From: Hyphomicrobiales bacterium | Lineage (GTDB): Bacteria > Pseudomonadota > Alphaproteobacteria > Rhizobiales > Aestuariivirgaceae | Length of the DNA stretch: 64,000 nt | Direction of reading: 5' to 3' | Assembly (NCBI GenBank): GCA_016792865.1 | Contig: JAEUMJ010000168.1 | Coordinates: forward strand, 1-64,000 | Part shown: in pieces, positions 18,372 to 27,781 of the stretch | Numbering within the stretch: the first letter of the stretch is position 1 | Layout: every line of letters starts with the position of its first letter | Made by a program: the position numbers and the translations under genes | The notes under the pieces: generated by a model | Seen by the model: the letters and a program-made list of their open reading frames with translations, nothing else | Databases searched by the model: none | What the model was told of the DNA's origin: nothing

Positions 18372-19732
18372 CGCCGCACCTCCCATTCGGTCTTCAGTTC
18401 TCCCGTCGCCGGGTCTTTCACGTCCTTGATCTGTATGCCCATGGCGAGAAGCCCGTCGCGGATGCGGTCGCTCTCGGCAAAGTTCCTGGCCCTGCGGGCC
18501 TCCAGGCGGGCGGCGATCATGTTCGTCACCACGGCCTCATCGACCGCAACGGCTTCCGCATCGCCGAGGTCGGCCACGTCGAGGTCAAGGCCCGCGAGCA
18601 GCAGCGAGCCTTTCAGGGCCGCCGCGTCGCCTGCCTTCGCCAGCGCATGGAGCCGCGTGAAGGCAGCATGGGTGTTGAGATCATCCGACAATGCAGCAAC
18701 GAATTCCGCATCCGGCGGGGCAGCGGCAATGCCGGCAACGGCCTGCTTCCAGGTGCGCAGGGTCTTGCGGCTGTCTTCAAGGCTTGCCGCCGTCCAGTCG
18801 ATGGGCTGGCGGTAATGGGTGCGCAGCATGTTGAAGCGCGCCACTTCACCCGGCCATTCGGCCAGCACATCGGCAATGGTGGTGAAGTTGCCGAGGCTCT
18901 TGGACATCTTCTGGCCTTCCACCTGCAGGAAGCCGTTGTGCATCCAGTAGTTGGCCATCACCTTGGTGCCATGGGCGCACCGCGACTGGGCGATTTCGTT
19001 TTCATGATGCGGAAAGATGAGATCAAGACCGCCGCCATGGATGTCGAAGACCTCGCCCAGATGCGCCTTGCTCATGACCGAGCACTCGATGTGCCAGCCG
19101 GGGCGGCCACGGCCCCACGGGCTGTCCCAGCCCGGCTCTTCCGCGGTGGACTGTTTCCACAGCACGAAATCCCCGGGGTTCCTCTTGTGGGCGTCAACGG
19201 CGATGCGGGCACCGGCCTGCTGCTCCTCCAGCCGGCGCTGCGAGAGGCGGCCATAGTCGGGCATCGACCCCACATCGAACAGCACCTCGCCGCCGGCCTC
19301 GTAGGCGTGGCCGCGTTTAATCAGTGTACTGATCATTTCGGTCATGCCGGCGATGTGTTCGGTGGCGCGGGGCTGTGCCGTGGGCGGCAGGCAACCGAGC
19401 GCCGTGACATCCTTCTGGTATTGCCGGTAGGTGGTTTCGGTGACCCGGCGGATGGCATCGTTCAGCGGCACGCCGGGATGGTCGCGCAGGGCGCGGGCGT
19501 TGATCTTGTCATCAACGTCGGTGATGTTGCGGACATAGGTGACATGGGCCTCGCCATAGATGTGACGGAGCAGGCGGAACAGCACGTCGAAGACGATGGC
19601 GGGCCGGGCATTGCCGATGTGGGCGAAGTCGTAGACCGTGGGGCCGCAGACATACATGCGCACGTTCGCAGCATCCAGGGGAACGAAGTCTTCCCTGGTT
19701 CTGGTCAGCGTATTGTGGATGCGGAGGGTCAT
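18368..19732 (-). CDS. cysS: Cysteinyl-tRNA synthetase
   Basis: Charges tRNA-Cys. The class I enzyme has 454 residues with the zinc-ligand start [13 protein letters not shown] (HIGN signature, about 29-41), the zinc-binding cysteine and histidines in WHIECSVMS and the HHENE region, and KMSKS near residue 276. The length is normal. It is the first gene of a tight three-gene unit leading into a small membrane protein and cimA. Confidence 0.98.
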   Translation of the reverse strand: MTLRIHNTLTRTREDFVPLDAANVRMYVCGPTVYDFAHIGNARPAIVFDVLFRLLRHIYGEAHVTYVRNITDVDDKINARALRDHPGVPLNDAIRRVTETTYRQYQKDVTALGCLPPTAQPRATEHIAGMTEMISTLIKRGHAYEAGGEVLFDVGSMPDYGRLSQRRLEEQQAGARIAVDAHKRNPGDFVLWKQSTAEEPGWDSPWGRGRPGWHIECSVMSKAHLGEVFDIHGGGLDLIFPHHENEIAQSRCAHGTKVMANYWMHNGFLQVEGQKMSKSLGNFTTIADVLAEWPGEVARFNMLRTHYRQPIDWTAASLEDSRKTLRTWKQAVAGIAAAPPDAEFVAALSDDLNTHAAFTRLHALAKAGDAAALKGSLLLAGLDLDVADLGDAEAVAVDEAVVTNMIAARLEARRARNFAESDRIRDGLLAMGIQIKDVKDPATGELKTEWEVRR

Positions 19733-19982
19733 GATCGATCTTTCGGAGGCCGGCTCCGGGATCGCTTTGCTTAAGAGTGAGACAAGCGGCGCCGAGCCAG
19801 CGGGATGAACGCTAGGTGCAAATGATAATGCCGCAAATGTTAACGGCAGGCTGGCGGGCAGTGGTCATGTTGCGGCTTACATGCGCGAAAGGCCCCCCGC
19901 CCGTCAAGTGCGGCGCTTTTGCAGGGTTGCCATGCCGTTTCCGGGATGGCGGGGCGTCCGGCTCCTGTTAGCTTGCCGCCCC
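19733..19982. other. Divergent intergenic region upstream of cysS
   Basis: About 250 bp separating cysS from the EamA transporter (less if the latter starts at 19932 or 19881). It contains an AT-richer patch at about 19815-19850 that probably holds the cysS promoter. No RNA gene, leader structure or small gene was seen. Confidence 0.4.
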
Positions 19983-20906
19983 GTGACCGCGACCTCCCTT
20001 CACACTGCCTCGTCCCACCGTTTGGGCCTGATCCTCACCGGCCTGGCGGCCTTGAGCTGGTCGTCGGCAGGCGTCTTCACCCGGCTGATTTCCGCCGACC
20101 TGATGACCATGTTGTTCTGGCGGGGAATTTTCTCCGGCACGGCCATATTCCTCGTCTTCCTGCTGATCGAGCGGGGTGACGCCCTCCGCCAGTTCACCCG
20201 CATGGGCCGGCCGGGCCTGATCGTGGCCGTTCTCTCCGCCGGTGGCATGGTGACGGGGATCGGCTCCATCCGCTACGGCAGCGTGGCCGATGCCATGGTG
20301 ATCTATGCCACCGTGCCCTTCATGACGGCGGGGATGGCCTATCTGCTGATCGGGGAGGCGACCTCGCGCTCCACCATCGTTGCCAGCCTCGTGGCGCTGG
20401 CCGGGGTGGTGATCATGCTGCTGGGATCGGCCCTCGACGGCTCCTGGGGCGGATCGGCGCTGGGGAAGGGGCTGGCGGTGCTGATGACACTGTGCATGGC
20501 GCTGTTCTCGGTGATCATGCGCGGCAACCGGGAATTGCCCATGCTGCCCGCCATGGCGCTGTCGGCCTGGCTGTGCTCGCTGTTCTGTTTCGGCTTTGCC
20601 GCGCCCTTGCAGGTCTCGCAGCACGACCTTCTGCTCTGCGCCGCCTTCGGCACCTTCCAGAACGCGGCGGGGCTGGTGTTCTATACCTTCGGCACCAGGC
20701 GCATTCCGGCTGCGGAGGCCACCCTGCTTGCCGCCCTCGAAGTGCCGTTCACGCCCTTCTGGGTCTGGCTCTTCATGAATGAAACACCCGCCACCATGAC
20801 ACTGATCGGCGGCGGGGTCGTTCTTGTCGCCCTGTTCTCGCACATCCTCGGTGAATTCCGACGCGGCGGAAAGGCAACCACGGCGGAGTTCGCGCCTACG
20901 CCCTGA
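19983..20906 (+). CDS. EamA/DMT family transporter
   Basis: A membrane protein of about 307 residues with ten hydrophobic helices in two EamA repeats (first GLILTGLAALSWSSAGVFTR, second beginning GLAVLMTLCMALFSVIMRG). Family members move amino acids, nucleobases or other small metabolites; the substrate is unknown. The start is uncertain: GTG at 19983 gives a normal DMT N-terminus, whereas ATG at 19932 or 19881 would add an unusual Arg-rich extension. None has a good ribosome-binding site. Its end overlaps the convergent GST gene by 11 bp. Confidence 0.82.
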   Translation: MTATSLHTASSHRLGLILTGLAALSWSSAGVFTRLISADLMTMLFWRGIFSGTAIFLVFLLIERGDALRQFTRMGRPGLIVAVLSAGGMVTGIGSIRYGSVADAMVIYATVPFMTAGMAYLLIGEATSRSTIVASLVALAGVVIMLLGSALDGSWGGSALGKGLAVLMTLCMALFSVIMRGNRELPMLPAMALSAWLCSLFCFGFAAPLQVSQHDLLLCAAFGTFQNAAGLVFYTFGTRRIPAAEATLLAALEVPFTPFWVWLFMNETPATMTLIGGGVVLVALFSHILGEFRRGGKATTAEFAPTP

Positions 20907-21585
20907 CGGTCGAGGCGTCCTGGCCGAAAAGCACCTTGCGTTCCTCATCGGTCATGGGCGCGCGCGGCCCCGCCAATGCGTAGGCCCGTTCCACCGCCGG
21001 GCGCGCCCGGATCGCCTCGAACCAACGCTTCAGGTGGGGGAACTGGTTGATGTCCTGCTTGTGCTGCTCATGGGGCACGATCCACGGATAGGCCGCCATG
21101 TCGGCGATGGAATAATCACCGGCCACGAAGGGACGGTCGGCAAGGCGCTTGTTCAGCACCCCATAGAGGCGCGAGGTCTCCTTGGTGTAGCGCTCCATCG
21201 CGTAGGGCACCTTTTCGGGGGCGTAGATGTTGAAGTGCCCGTTTTGCCCCGCCATGGGTCCGAGGCCCCCCATCTGCCAGAACAGCCACTGCATCACTTC
21301 GGTGCGGCCACGGACATCGGCGGGCAGGAACATCCCGGTCTTGTCGGCGAGGTACTGCAGGATGGCGCCCGATTCAAAAATGCTGATGGGTGCGCCGCCG
21401 TCCGCCGGGGCCTGATCGACGATCGCCGGCATGCGATTGTTGGGGGCGATCTTCAGGAACGCGGGCTTGAACTGGTCGCCCTTGCCGATATCGACGCGGT
21501 GAATGGTGTAGGGAAGGCCCGTCTCTTCCAGAAAAATCGTGATCTTGTGGCCGTTTGGCGTCGGCCAGTAGTGAAGGTCAATCAT
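20896..21585 (-). CDS. Nu-class glutathione transferase (YfcG-like)
   Basis: A 229-residue protein with an N-terminal thioredoxin-like domain beginning MIDLHYWPTPNGHK. Thr9 and Asn11 occupy the positions used by YfcG of E. coli, which reduces disulfides with glutathione and lacks a catalytic cysteine. The glutathione-binding ESGAI follows near residue 70. The C-terminal helical domain contains SIADMAAYPW. A disulfide reductase role is inferred from the subgroup. Confidence 0.88.
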   Translation of the reverse strand: MIDLHYWPTPNGHKITIFLEETGLPYTIHRVDIGKGDQFKPAFLKIAPNNRMPAIVDQAPADGGAPISIFESGAILQYLADKTGMFLPADVRGRTEVMQWLFWQMGGLGPMAGQNGHFNIYAPEKVPYAMERYTKETSRLYGVLNKRLADRPFVAGDYSIADMAAYPWIVPHEQHKQDINQFPHLKRWFEAIRARPAVERAYALAGPRAPMTDEERKVLFGQDASTVRA

Positions 21586-21754
21586 GTCCGCTCCTGAATT
21601 GTAACTTTGGCACCTTCATTTATGCATCACGCTGCCGCCCTTCAAGCCTTGGAGCGGCGGAAGGAATAAAGAAACTGCTTCCGGTTCCTCGCGCAGGTTT
21701 TCCCGAACCGACATGTCTCTCCCCCGGTGACCCTGCTGAATCGTTCCCGGTGCA

Positions 21755-22849
21755 TTATGGGGCGGACGGGTGGTGTTGATCCAGAGCCAGGGTGCGGGTG
21801 TTTCTTGCCTGCCAGTCGGAGGGCGGCATCTGCTTGATGCGGAGGAATTCACGGTTGAAGTTCGACTTCGTGTTGAAGCCCGACTCCAGCATGGCAGCGG
21901 TGACGCTGTCTCCCGCCTGCAACAACCGGCAGGCCTCGGCGATGCGGTAACGGTTGATGTAGCGCGAGACGTTCTCGCCCTTCACCCGGTTTATGGCGGC
22001 AGACAGCTGTTTCGCCGGAATGACAAGGCGGCGGGAGAGACGCGAGAGGGTAAGGTCCGGATCGAGGTAGGGCCTGTGCCGGACGAGATGGGCGTCGAGC
22101 TGCGCAATGATGGCCTGATCCCGTTCGGCGTCTGCGGGCGTGAGGCTGCGCAGTTCTTCATCATCGTCGCGCCTGCTTTCAACCGCACGGGTGAGCGCCA
22201 GTGCGCCAAGACTGAGCAGGCTCAGTGACGAGACCAGCGACGGCACCCACATCGTCACCGGTTGGCCTGACGCCAATTGCCAGGCAATCCAGATGTCCAT
22301 GGCAGCGGAGGCAAGCAGCGACAGCGCCACGATGCGCCAGCCCCACAACGCCTTGCCACCGCTTTCCAGCAGGCTGTGCGGCAGGCTTTCCTCGCCCCGT
22401 CCCAGATGCAGCAACATCATCACGCCATATAGGGAAAAGGAGAGCGGGATGATCGCCTCAAGCGCATTGCGGTAGAGGGAGAGACTGATCAGTGCGGCAG
22501 CGGGACTCCACAGGTGCAGCCACCACGGCTTCGGCTTGCCGTCGCCTGCCGCCTGCCGGAAGGCGAGCCATGCCACAGGCGGAATGATGGTGGCGAGGAT
22601 GGGCTGGAGCGGGCGAAGCGCCAGGAACTCATAATAGTGCACCAGTGCCAGAAGGGCGCTTTGCAGGGTGCAGACAGCAATCAACGCCAGCAACGACCGC
22701 TGCGTGTTTCCCGTCAGCACGCGGTGCAGCAGGAACGCCAGCAGCGCGAGCGCAAAGACCATGGGCACCGGAAGAACCGGGATGGGCAGCACCGGCGCGG
22801 AAATCCGTTGGGCGGCATCAGGGGCGAGCATCATGAGAAGGTCTGGCAT
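21755..22849 (-). CDS. Membrane-anchored AraC-family transcriptional regulator
   Basis: A 364-residue protein. Residues about 1-225 contain six or seven hydrophobic helices. The C-terminal AraC DNA-binding domain (about 255-350) shows both helix-turn-helices: LSRLSRRLVIPAKQLSAAIN and VTAAMLESGFNTKSNFNREF, with the usual signature end PPSDW. The layout implies a sensor in the membrane that controls genes directly. It is divergent from the secreted hydrolase gene, with a two-copy direct repeat between them that suits an AraC dimer. Confidence 0.9.
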   Translation of the reverse strand: MPDLLMMLAPDAAQRISAPVLPIPVLPVPMVFALALLAFLLHRVLTGNTQRSLLALIAVCTLQSALLALVHYYEFLALRPLQPILATIIPPVAWLAFRQAAGDGKPKPWWLHLWSPAAALISLSLYRNALEAIIPLSFSLYGVMMLLHLGRGEESLPHSLLESGGKALWGWRIVALSLLASAAMDIWIAWQLASGQPVTMWVPSLVSSLSLLSLGALALTRAVESRRDDDEELRSLTPADAERDQAIIAQLDAHLVRHRPYLDPDLTLSRLSRRLVIPAKQLSAAINRVKGENVSRYINRYRIAEACRLLQAGDSVTAAMLESGFNTKSNFNREFLRIKQMPPSDWQARNTRTLALDQHHPSAP

Positions 22850-22870
22850 GGGGCTGTCTTACACCTCCTG

Positions 22871-22912
22871 TATCCGGTTTGCGGCGACCTGAATCCGGTT
22901 CGAGGACGCCGC
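22871..22912. promoter_or_regulatory. Two-copy 21-bp direct repeat, candidate AraC operator
   Basis: Two half-sites beginning ATCCGGTT at 22872 and 22893 are spaced exactly 21 bp apart and agree at 13 of 18 positions. Two helical turns of spacing on one face of the DNA is the usual arrangement for AraC-type regulators. The site lies 22 bp from the regulator start and 62 bp from the hydrolase start, in their shared divergent promoter region. Binding is inferred. Confidence 0.6.
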
Positions 22913-22974
22913 CCTTGGCAAAAGGCTGTTGTGGGGATGGGCCTTCCACCCGCTTTCCGCATCAGGAGAAACCC

Positions 22975-24015
22975 ATGTCGCGCTTCCTTTCAATTGTCCT
23001 GCTCGTACTCTTTCTGCCTGTCCAACAGGCCGTGCCTTCTCTCGCCGCCGATCCACCGGGCCTCATCGTCGAACAGGTGGACGCACCACATCATGGTCGC
23101 AGCATGGAGGTTGCCATCTGGTATCCTGGCACAGGTGGCAGGAAGATGCTGTTTGCCGACAACACTGTCTTCGCGGGCAGTGATGTTCTTAAGAATGCCG
23201 CACCAGCACCGGGCCAGCATCCGGTTGTGCTGCTCTCGCACGGCATGGGGGGCACCTATCTCAGCCTCAACTGGCTGGCGAGCGGACTGGCCGAACGTGG
23301 CGCCATCGTGATTTCCGTCAACCATCCCAATGGCAGTTTCAAGGACCGTGACCTGTCCAGGATGTTCAACCACTGGACCCGGGTTCAGGATCTTCAGGTG
23401 GCGTTGGCCAGCGTGCTTGCAGACAAGCGGTTTTCCGCCAGCATTGATCCGTCCCGGATTTATGTGGCCGGGTTTTCCTTCGGCGGCTGGACGGCCCTGT
23501 CGATGGGCGGCGCGACCACACATCTCGGCAGCAACGCGGCCTATTGCAAGGCGGCAGGTGACCGCTCCCATACCTGCACCGATCTATCGACCTATGGCCT
23601 TGATCCGGCACGGGCGAACCCACAGCTTTGGGCCGCAAGTTACAAGGATGGGCGGATCAAGGCGGTTGCCGCCATTGATCCGGGCCTGACCTGGGGCATG
23701 ACAGGGGATGACGTGAAGAACCTTGATGGCACGAGGCTTCTGCTCATCGGACTGGGCACGGGCACGGCACGTCTCTATGCCACCGACACCTCCGCGAAAG
23801 GCTCCGGCTTCGAGGCACTTGTGCCTGGGGCAAAGGTGAGGGTTCTGGCTCCGGCCTTCCATTTCACAGCGATGCCGGTGTGCAAGCCAGGTGCCGAAAC
23901 ATTTCTCGCCGATACCCATGATGATCCGGTCTGCAGCGATCCGCCGGGCAGCAATCGAGCCGCTGTCCATGACCAGATCCTCGCGCTGGTCGCGGCCCAC
24001 TTTGGCCTCCGCTGA
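22975..24015 (+). CDS. Secreted alpha/beta hydrolase, dienelactone hydrolase-like
   Basis: A 346-residue exported enzyme. The N-terminus MSRFLSIVLLVLFLPVQQ to SLAADPP is a signal peptide, probably cut near residue 25. The fold shows the oxyanion segment VVLLSHGMGG and the nucleophile elbow GFSFGGW, with Ser near residue 169. Likely acid and base residues come from the IDPG and later His-containing segments. The Cys residues in the second half could form periplasmic disulfides. The family resembles predicted dienelactone hydrolases and platelet-activating-factor acetylhydrolase-like esterases; the substrate is unknown. CAGGAGA precedes the ATG. It is probably controlled by the divergent AraC regulator. 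Confidence 0.82.
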   Translation: MSRFLSIVLLVLFLPVQQAVPSLAADPPGLIVEQVDAPHHGRSMEVAIWYPGTGGRKMLFADNTVFAGSDVLKNAAPAPGQHPVVLLSHGMGGTYLSLNWLASGLAERGAIVISVNHPNGSFKDRDLSRMFNHWTRVQDLQVALASVLADKRFSASIDPSRIYVAGFSFGGWTALSMGGATTHLGSNAAYCKAAGDRSHTCTDLSTYGLDPARANPQLWAASYKDGRIKAVAAIDPGLTWGMTGDDVKNLDGTRLLLIGLGTGTARLYATDTSAKGSGFEALVPGAKVRVLAPAFHFTAMPVCKPGAETFLADTHDDPVCSDPPGSNRAAVHDQILALVAAHFGLR

Positions 24016-24021
24016 AAAAGG

Positions 24022-24046
24022 AAGGGCGGCTGGTGAGGCCGCCCTT
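24022..24046. terminator. Convergent terminator between hydrolase gene and aroG
   Basis: Nine paired bases (AAGGGCGGC at 24022-24030 with its complement at 24038-24046) around a seven-base loop lie between two converging genes. Reading leftward, the stem is followed by TTCCTTTTTC, so it should stop transcripts from the DAHP synthase gene; the rightward U-tract is shorter. It probably works in both directions. Confidence 0.75.
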
Positions 24047-24071
24047 TCAATCCTGCGTGTTGTCGTCGCCG

Positions 24072-25466
24072 TCACTCGGCGGCTTCAACCGCATCGTCGT
24101 CGAGGCGCGGACGCAGCGCCAGTTCCTTCTTGATCTCCTCGGCCACGAGGAACGAGAGTTCAAGCGCCTGCGCCGCGTTGAGGCGGGGATCGCAGAAGGT
24201 GTGGTAGCGGTCGTTCAGGTCCTCATCGCGCAGCGCCCGCAGGCCGCCCGTGCATTCGGTCACGTCCTTGCCGGTCATCTCCACATGGATGCCGCCGGCA
24301 TGGGTGCCTTCGGCGCGGTGCACGGCCATGAAGCTCCGCACTTCCTTGAGGATGGAGTCGAACGGGCGGGTCTTGTAGCCGCTGGTGCTCTTGATGGTGT
24401 TGCCGTGCATGGGATCGCACGACCAGACAACCACGCGGCCTTCGCGCTTCACGGCGCGGACGAGATCCGGCAGGTGCTTCTCCACCTTGTCGGCCCCGAA
24501 GCGGGCGATGAGGGTGAGGCGGCCCGGCTCGTTCTGCGGGTTCAGCAGGTCGATGAGGCGGATCAGTTCGTCGGCCTTGAGCGTCGGCCCGCACTTGAGG
24601 CCGATGGGGTTCTTCACGCCACGGCAGAATTCGATGTGGGCGTGGTCAGGCTGGCGGGTGCGGTCACCGATCCACAGCATGTGTCCCGATGTTGCGTACC
24701 AGTCGCCGCTGGTGGAATCGACGCGGGTGAGCGCCTGCTCGTAACCGAGCAGCAAGGCTTCGTGGCTGGTGTAGAAATCCGTGGCGCGAAGCTGCGGCGC
24801 GGTTTCAGCCGTGATGCCGCAAGCGCGCATGAAGCCCAGCGTTTCGGAAATGCGGTCCGCGAGATCCTGATACTGCTCGAAGGCGGGCGAGTCCTTGAGG
24901 AAGCCCAGTGTCCACTTGTGGACGTTTTCGAGATTGGCATAACCGCCCTGCGCGAAGGCGCGAAGCAGGTTCATGGTGGCGGCAGACTGGCGGTAGGCCA
25001 TGATCTGGCGTTCCGGGTCGGGCACGCGGCCTTCCATGGTTGCTTCCGGCGCATTGACGATGTCGCCGCGGTAGATCGGGTACTCGACACCGTCGATCAC
25101 CTCGGTGGGCGAGGAACGCGGCTTGGCGAACTGGCCCGCGATGCGGCCCACCTTCACCACCGGCTGCTTGCCCGCGAAGGTGAGGACAACGGCCATCTGC
25201 AGGAAGACGCGGAAGAAGTCGCGGATATTATCGGCGGAGTGTTCGGCAAAGCTCTCGGCACAGTCGCCACCCTGCAACAGGAAGCCCCGGCCCTCGGCGA
25301 CGCGCGCCAGGGATTTCTTCAGCTTGCGGGCCTCACCGGCAAAAACCAGCGGCGGGAATCCGGCAAGGCGGGCTTCCACCGTCTTCAGTTTTTCCTGGTC
25401 GGGATAATCCGGCATCTGGACGACGGGGAACTTGCGCCAGCTGTCGGGGGTCCATGCGGTCTTCAT
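24072..25466 (-). CDS. Class II 3-deoxy-7-phosphoheptulonate (DAHP) synthase
   Basis: First step of the shikimate pathway: phosphoenolpyruvate plus erythrose 4-phosphate gives DAHP. The 464-residue length and motifs are those of the class II (plant/mycobacterial) type: the metal Cys in GGDCAESF, the PEP-binding [12 protein letters not shown], the [11 protein letters not shown] histidine and the FCDPRLN aspartate. The start at 25466 gives the conserved N-terminus TAWTPDSWR; the longer reading is not supported. A terminator follows it. Confidence 0.95.
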   Translation of the reverse strand: MKTAWTPDSWRKFPVVQMPDYPDQEKLKTVEARLAGFPPLVFAGEARKLKKSLARVAEGRGFLLQGGDCAESFAEHSADNIRDFFRVFLQMAVVLTFAGKQPVVKVGRIAGQFAKPRSSPTEVIDGVEYPIYRGDIVNAPEATMEGRVPDPERQIMAYRQSAATMNLLRAFAQGGYANLENVHKWTLGFLKDSPAFEQYQDLADRISETLGFMRACGITAETAPQLRATDFYTSHEALLLGYEQALTRVDSTSGDWYATSGHMLWIGDRTRQPDHAHIEFCRGVKNPIGLKCGPTLKADELIRLIDLLNPQNEPGRLTLIARFGADKVEKHLPDLVRAVKREGRVVVWSCDPMHGNTIKSTSGYKTRPFDSILKEVRSFMAVHRAEGTHAGGIHVEMTGKDVTECTGGLRALRDEDLNDRYHTFCDPRLNAAQALELSFLVAEEIKKELALRPRLDDDAVEAAE

Positions 25467-25635
25467 TTCAGTTACTCCAAACGAGGCCGGGCTTATATCG
25501 CAGTGCAAAAGCGAACGCCAGTGGCCCAAAGAGGAGCGACATTGCGCCGAAGCGGGCTTTGCACGCAATAACTCTTTAATTGTTCCGGTCTAGGCTCTTC
25601 ACCGGCAGCGAAGGTTCTGGATCCGGGTCACGAAC

Positions 25636-25908
25636 GTGAATTTCATTAATCAGTTTTGGGCGGCCGATTGGGATGGCCTCTACCGGATCCTCGCATCCGG
25701 AAACCCGCCGCTTGCCCTTCAATTGCTCGCCGTGAACACCCTCTTCCTGGTGTTCTTCATCGTCCGGAATGCCGCCGCAAAGCACAGGATGCGCAGGCAA
25801 ACCGTTGAAATCGTTCAGCTCATCCTGCTGGCGGCCAATCTTGCCGTGGTGTTCCACGATCAGGTCTACGGCGTTGTCAGCGCCGCCGCCCGCAAGCTCA
25901 TGACGTGA
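25636..25908 (+). CDS. Small conserved-type membrane protein, function unknown
   Basis: A 90-residue protein with two hydrophobic segments: about 26-44 (LALQLLAVNTLFLVFFIV) and about 58-75 (VEIVQLILLAANLAVVF), joined by a basic stretch KHRMRR. The aromatic N-terminus includes QFWAADWDGLY. No domain is recognised. Its end overlaps the convergent DUF2093 gene by 11 bp. Position bias and amino-acid content look genuine. Confidence 0.7.
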   Translation: MNFINQFWAADWDGLYRILASGNPPLALQLLAVNTLFLVFFIVRNAAAKHRMRRQTVEIVQLILLAANLAVVFHDQVYGVVSAAARKLMT

Positions 25909-26119
25909 ACTTGCCGAGGTAATCGGCAAAGGCCTCGCGCGCCGACTTGTAGGGCGCCTGCTTCTCGATCGACCAATAGCGCAGGTTATCCAGCCGGATG
26001 GGATCGCCCGTCACGGCGCAGCGGACGAATTCGCCTTCCTGCACGATCTCGAATTCATGATCGAGATAGCGCAGCCTGGCCTCGCGGCGGGGCGGCAGAA
26101 GGGGATCGAGGCGGTTCAT
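25898..26119 (-). CDS. DUF2093 domain protein
   Basis: A 73-residue protein matching the alphaproteobacterial DUF2093 family, with the conserved core LRYLDHEFEIVQEGEFVRCAV and LRYWSIEKQ followed by an Ala-rich end. The function is unknown. It follows xseA by 30 bp on the same strand, which, from memory, is the usual arrangement in related genomes. Confidence 0.85.
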   Translation of the reverse strand: MNRLDPLLPPRREARLRYLDHEFEIVQEGEFVRCAVTGDPIRLDNLRYWSIEKQAPYKSAREAFADYLGKFTS

Positions 26120-26149
26120 GGGCCTTTCCTTAGCGCGGCATGAAACGAC

Positions 26150-27667
26150 CTAAAAGAGGGAACCTTGCCCCGGTTTTCCGGCCAGCTTTCCGCCCGGCTG
26201 TCCTGCCCGCTTTCCGGGAGCCTTCTCTGCGGCCCTGCCTGGGGTCGTGCCTGGGGTCGTGCCCGGGGTCGTGCCTGGGGTGGCGCCTCCAGGCGGCGTG
26301 TCGGCGGTGGCTGCCACCTTGCCATCGCTGAACTCGATCGAAAGCCGGGCGCCGGGCGCGACACGGGCGGCAAGAGGCAGGGGCAAGCCATCGTCCCCAC
26401 GCACCACGGCGAAACCGCGGGCCAGGACCGAGCGGTAGCTGAGCGACTGCAGGAGCTTCGATTCGCTTGCGAAACGGTCCCTGTTCCGCGTCAGGAGTTG
26501 CAGCATGGCCCGCGTCCGGCGCTCGCCCATGTCGGCGATGCGGCGCTGCAATTCGGCAAGCCTGTCCTGCACGCGGCGGAGCGACAAGCGCCCGCGCTGG
26601 TTGGCGAGGGCCACCGCGTGACGCTGCAGATTGGCCCTGAGGCTTCCGGGCAGCCTCTGCCCCACGGCATCCAGACGCTGTCGCACGATCGCCATCACGT
26701 CGTCGGGCGAGGGCAGGGCACGGGCTGCCGCCGCCACGCGGAGCTTGCGCTCGGCCATGACGCGGGCGATGGCGCGGCGCTGCCGGGCTTCGAGCGAGGT
26801 GACTTCCGCAATCAGGTCGGCCCGCACCGGAACGGCCTTCTCAGCCGCCGCGGTCGGAGTCGGTGCCCGCCAGTCCGCAACGTGATCGATGAGCGTGGTA
26901 TCGGTCTCGTGGCCGATCGCGGAGATGACCGGGATCGCACTTGCGGCGACGGCCCGCACGATGGCCTCGTCGTTGAAGGGCCAGAGATCTTCCAGCGATC
27001 CGCCGCCGCGCGCCACGATCACGACATCGGGCCTCTCGCTCATGGCGTTGAAGCCGTTGATGGCCGCCACCACCTCGGCTGCTGCGGTTTCGCCCTGCAC
27101 CCGCACCGGCCAGACGATGACAGGACGGGGGAAGCGGTCGCCGAGGCGATGGAGAATGTCGCGGATCACCGCGCCCGTGGGTGAGGTGACGATGCCGATC
27201 AGGCGCGGCAGGTAGGGCAGCGGGCGCTTGCGGGCGGCATCGAACAGGCCCTCGGCGGCGAGTTTCCTGCGGCGCTCTTCCAGAAGCGCCATCAATGCGC
27301 CGACACCCGCAGGCTCGACCGCCTCGACGATGATCTGATAGGACGACTTTCCGGGATAGGAGGTGAGCTTTCCGGTGACGATCACCTCCAGCCCTTCCTG
27401 CAACTTGCTGCGCAGCCTGGCGAAGCTGCCCCGCCAGATCACGGCGTCGAGCTTCGCGCCCTCGTCCTTGATCGAGAAATAGCAATGGCCGGAGGAATGT
27501 GCGCCCCTGAAACCGGAAATCTCGCCGCGCACCCGCACATGGCCGAACCGTTCCTCGATGCTTCGCTTCAGGGCATGGGCAATGTCGGAGACGGAATACT
27601 CCACGACATTTCCCGCGCCTTCGCGGATCTCGCCGGTCTCCGGGTCGTGTTCGGGAAGATGGGGCAT
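26150..27667 (-). CDS. xseA: Exodeoxyribonuclease VII large subunit
   Basis: The catalytic subunit of the single-strand-specific exonuclease VII. The 505-residue protein has an N-terminal OB-fold (about 20-120, [19 protein letters not shown] to [15 protein letters not shown]) and the nuclease domain with [19 protein letters not shown] and [13 protein letters not shown]. The coiled helical region and GYAVVR-like end ([12 protein letters not shown]) are intact. The tail of about 60 residues is unusual: TTPG repeats followed by Gly/Lys-rich sequence. The small subunit XseB is not nearby. Confidence 0.95.
   Translation of the reverse strand: MPHLPEHDPETGEIREGAGNVVEYSVSDIAHALKRSIEERFGHVRVRGEISGFRGAHSSGHCYFSIKDEGAKLDAVIWRGSFARLRSKLQEGLEVIVTGKLTSYPGKSSYQIIVEAVEPAGVGALMALLEERRRKLAAEGLFDAARKRPLPYLPRLIGIVTSPTGAVIRDILHRLGDRFPRPVIVWPVRVQGETAAAEVVAAINGFNAMSERPDVVIVARGGGSLEDLWPFNDEAIVRAVAASAIPVISAIGHETDTTLIDHVADWRAPTPTAAAEKAVPVRADLIAEVTSLEARQRRAIARVMAERKLRVAAAARALPSPDDVMAIVRQRLDAVGQRLPGSLRANLQRHAVALANQRGRLSLRRVQDRLAELQRRIADMGERRTRAMLQLLTRNRDRFASESKLLQSLSYRSVLARGFAVVRGDDGLPLPLAARVAPGARLSIEFSDGKVAATADTPPGGATPGTTPGTTPGTTPGRAAEKAPGKRAGQPGGKLAGKPGQGSLF
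26235..26282. repeat. Four tandem 12-bp units inside the xseA tail
   Basis: Units GTGCCTGGGGTC (with single changes) lie at 26235-26246, 26247-26258, 26259-26270 and 26271-26282. They encode a Thr-Thr-Pro-Gly repeat in the C-terminal tail of XseA. The copy number probably varies between strains by slippage, without breaking the frame. Confidence 0.9.
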
Positions 27668-27781
27668 GGAAACCGTCTATCAGTCCCCTTCTCCCCGCAC
27701 AATAAACGCATGCACCGGAAGGAGTTGACCGCAACTGCGCCCTGACTGAAACTCCGCGCCCACAACACAATGGAGACGTCG

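Noticed and set aside
19733..19982. T-box or other leader regulating cysS
   Set aside because: No specifier stem or T-box sequence was found, and T-boxes are not expected in this group.
24033..25571. Long plus-strand frame over the DAHP synthase gene
   Set aside because: It mirrors the class II DAHP synthase, whose motifs are complete on the minus strand. The antisense product is low-complexity.
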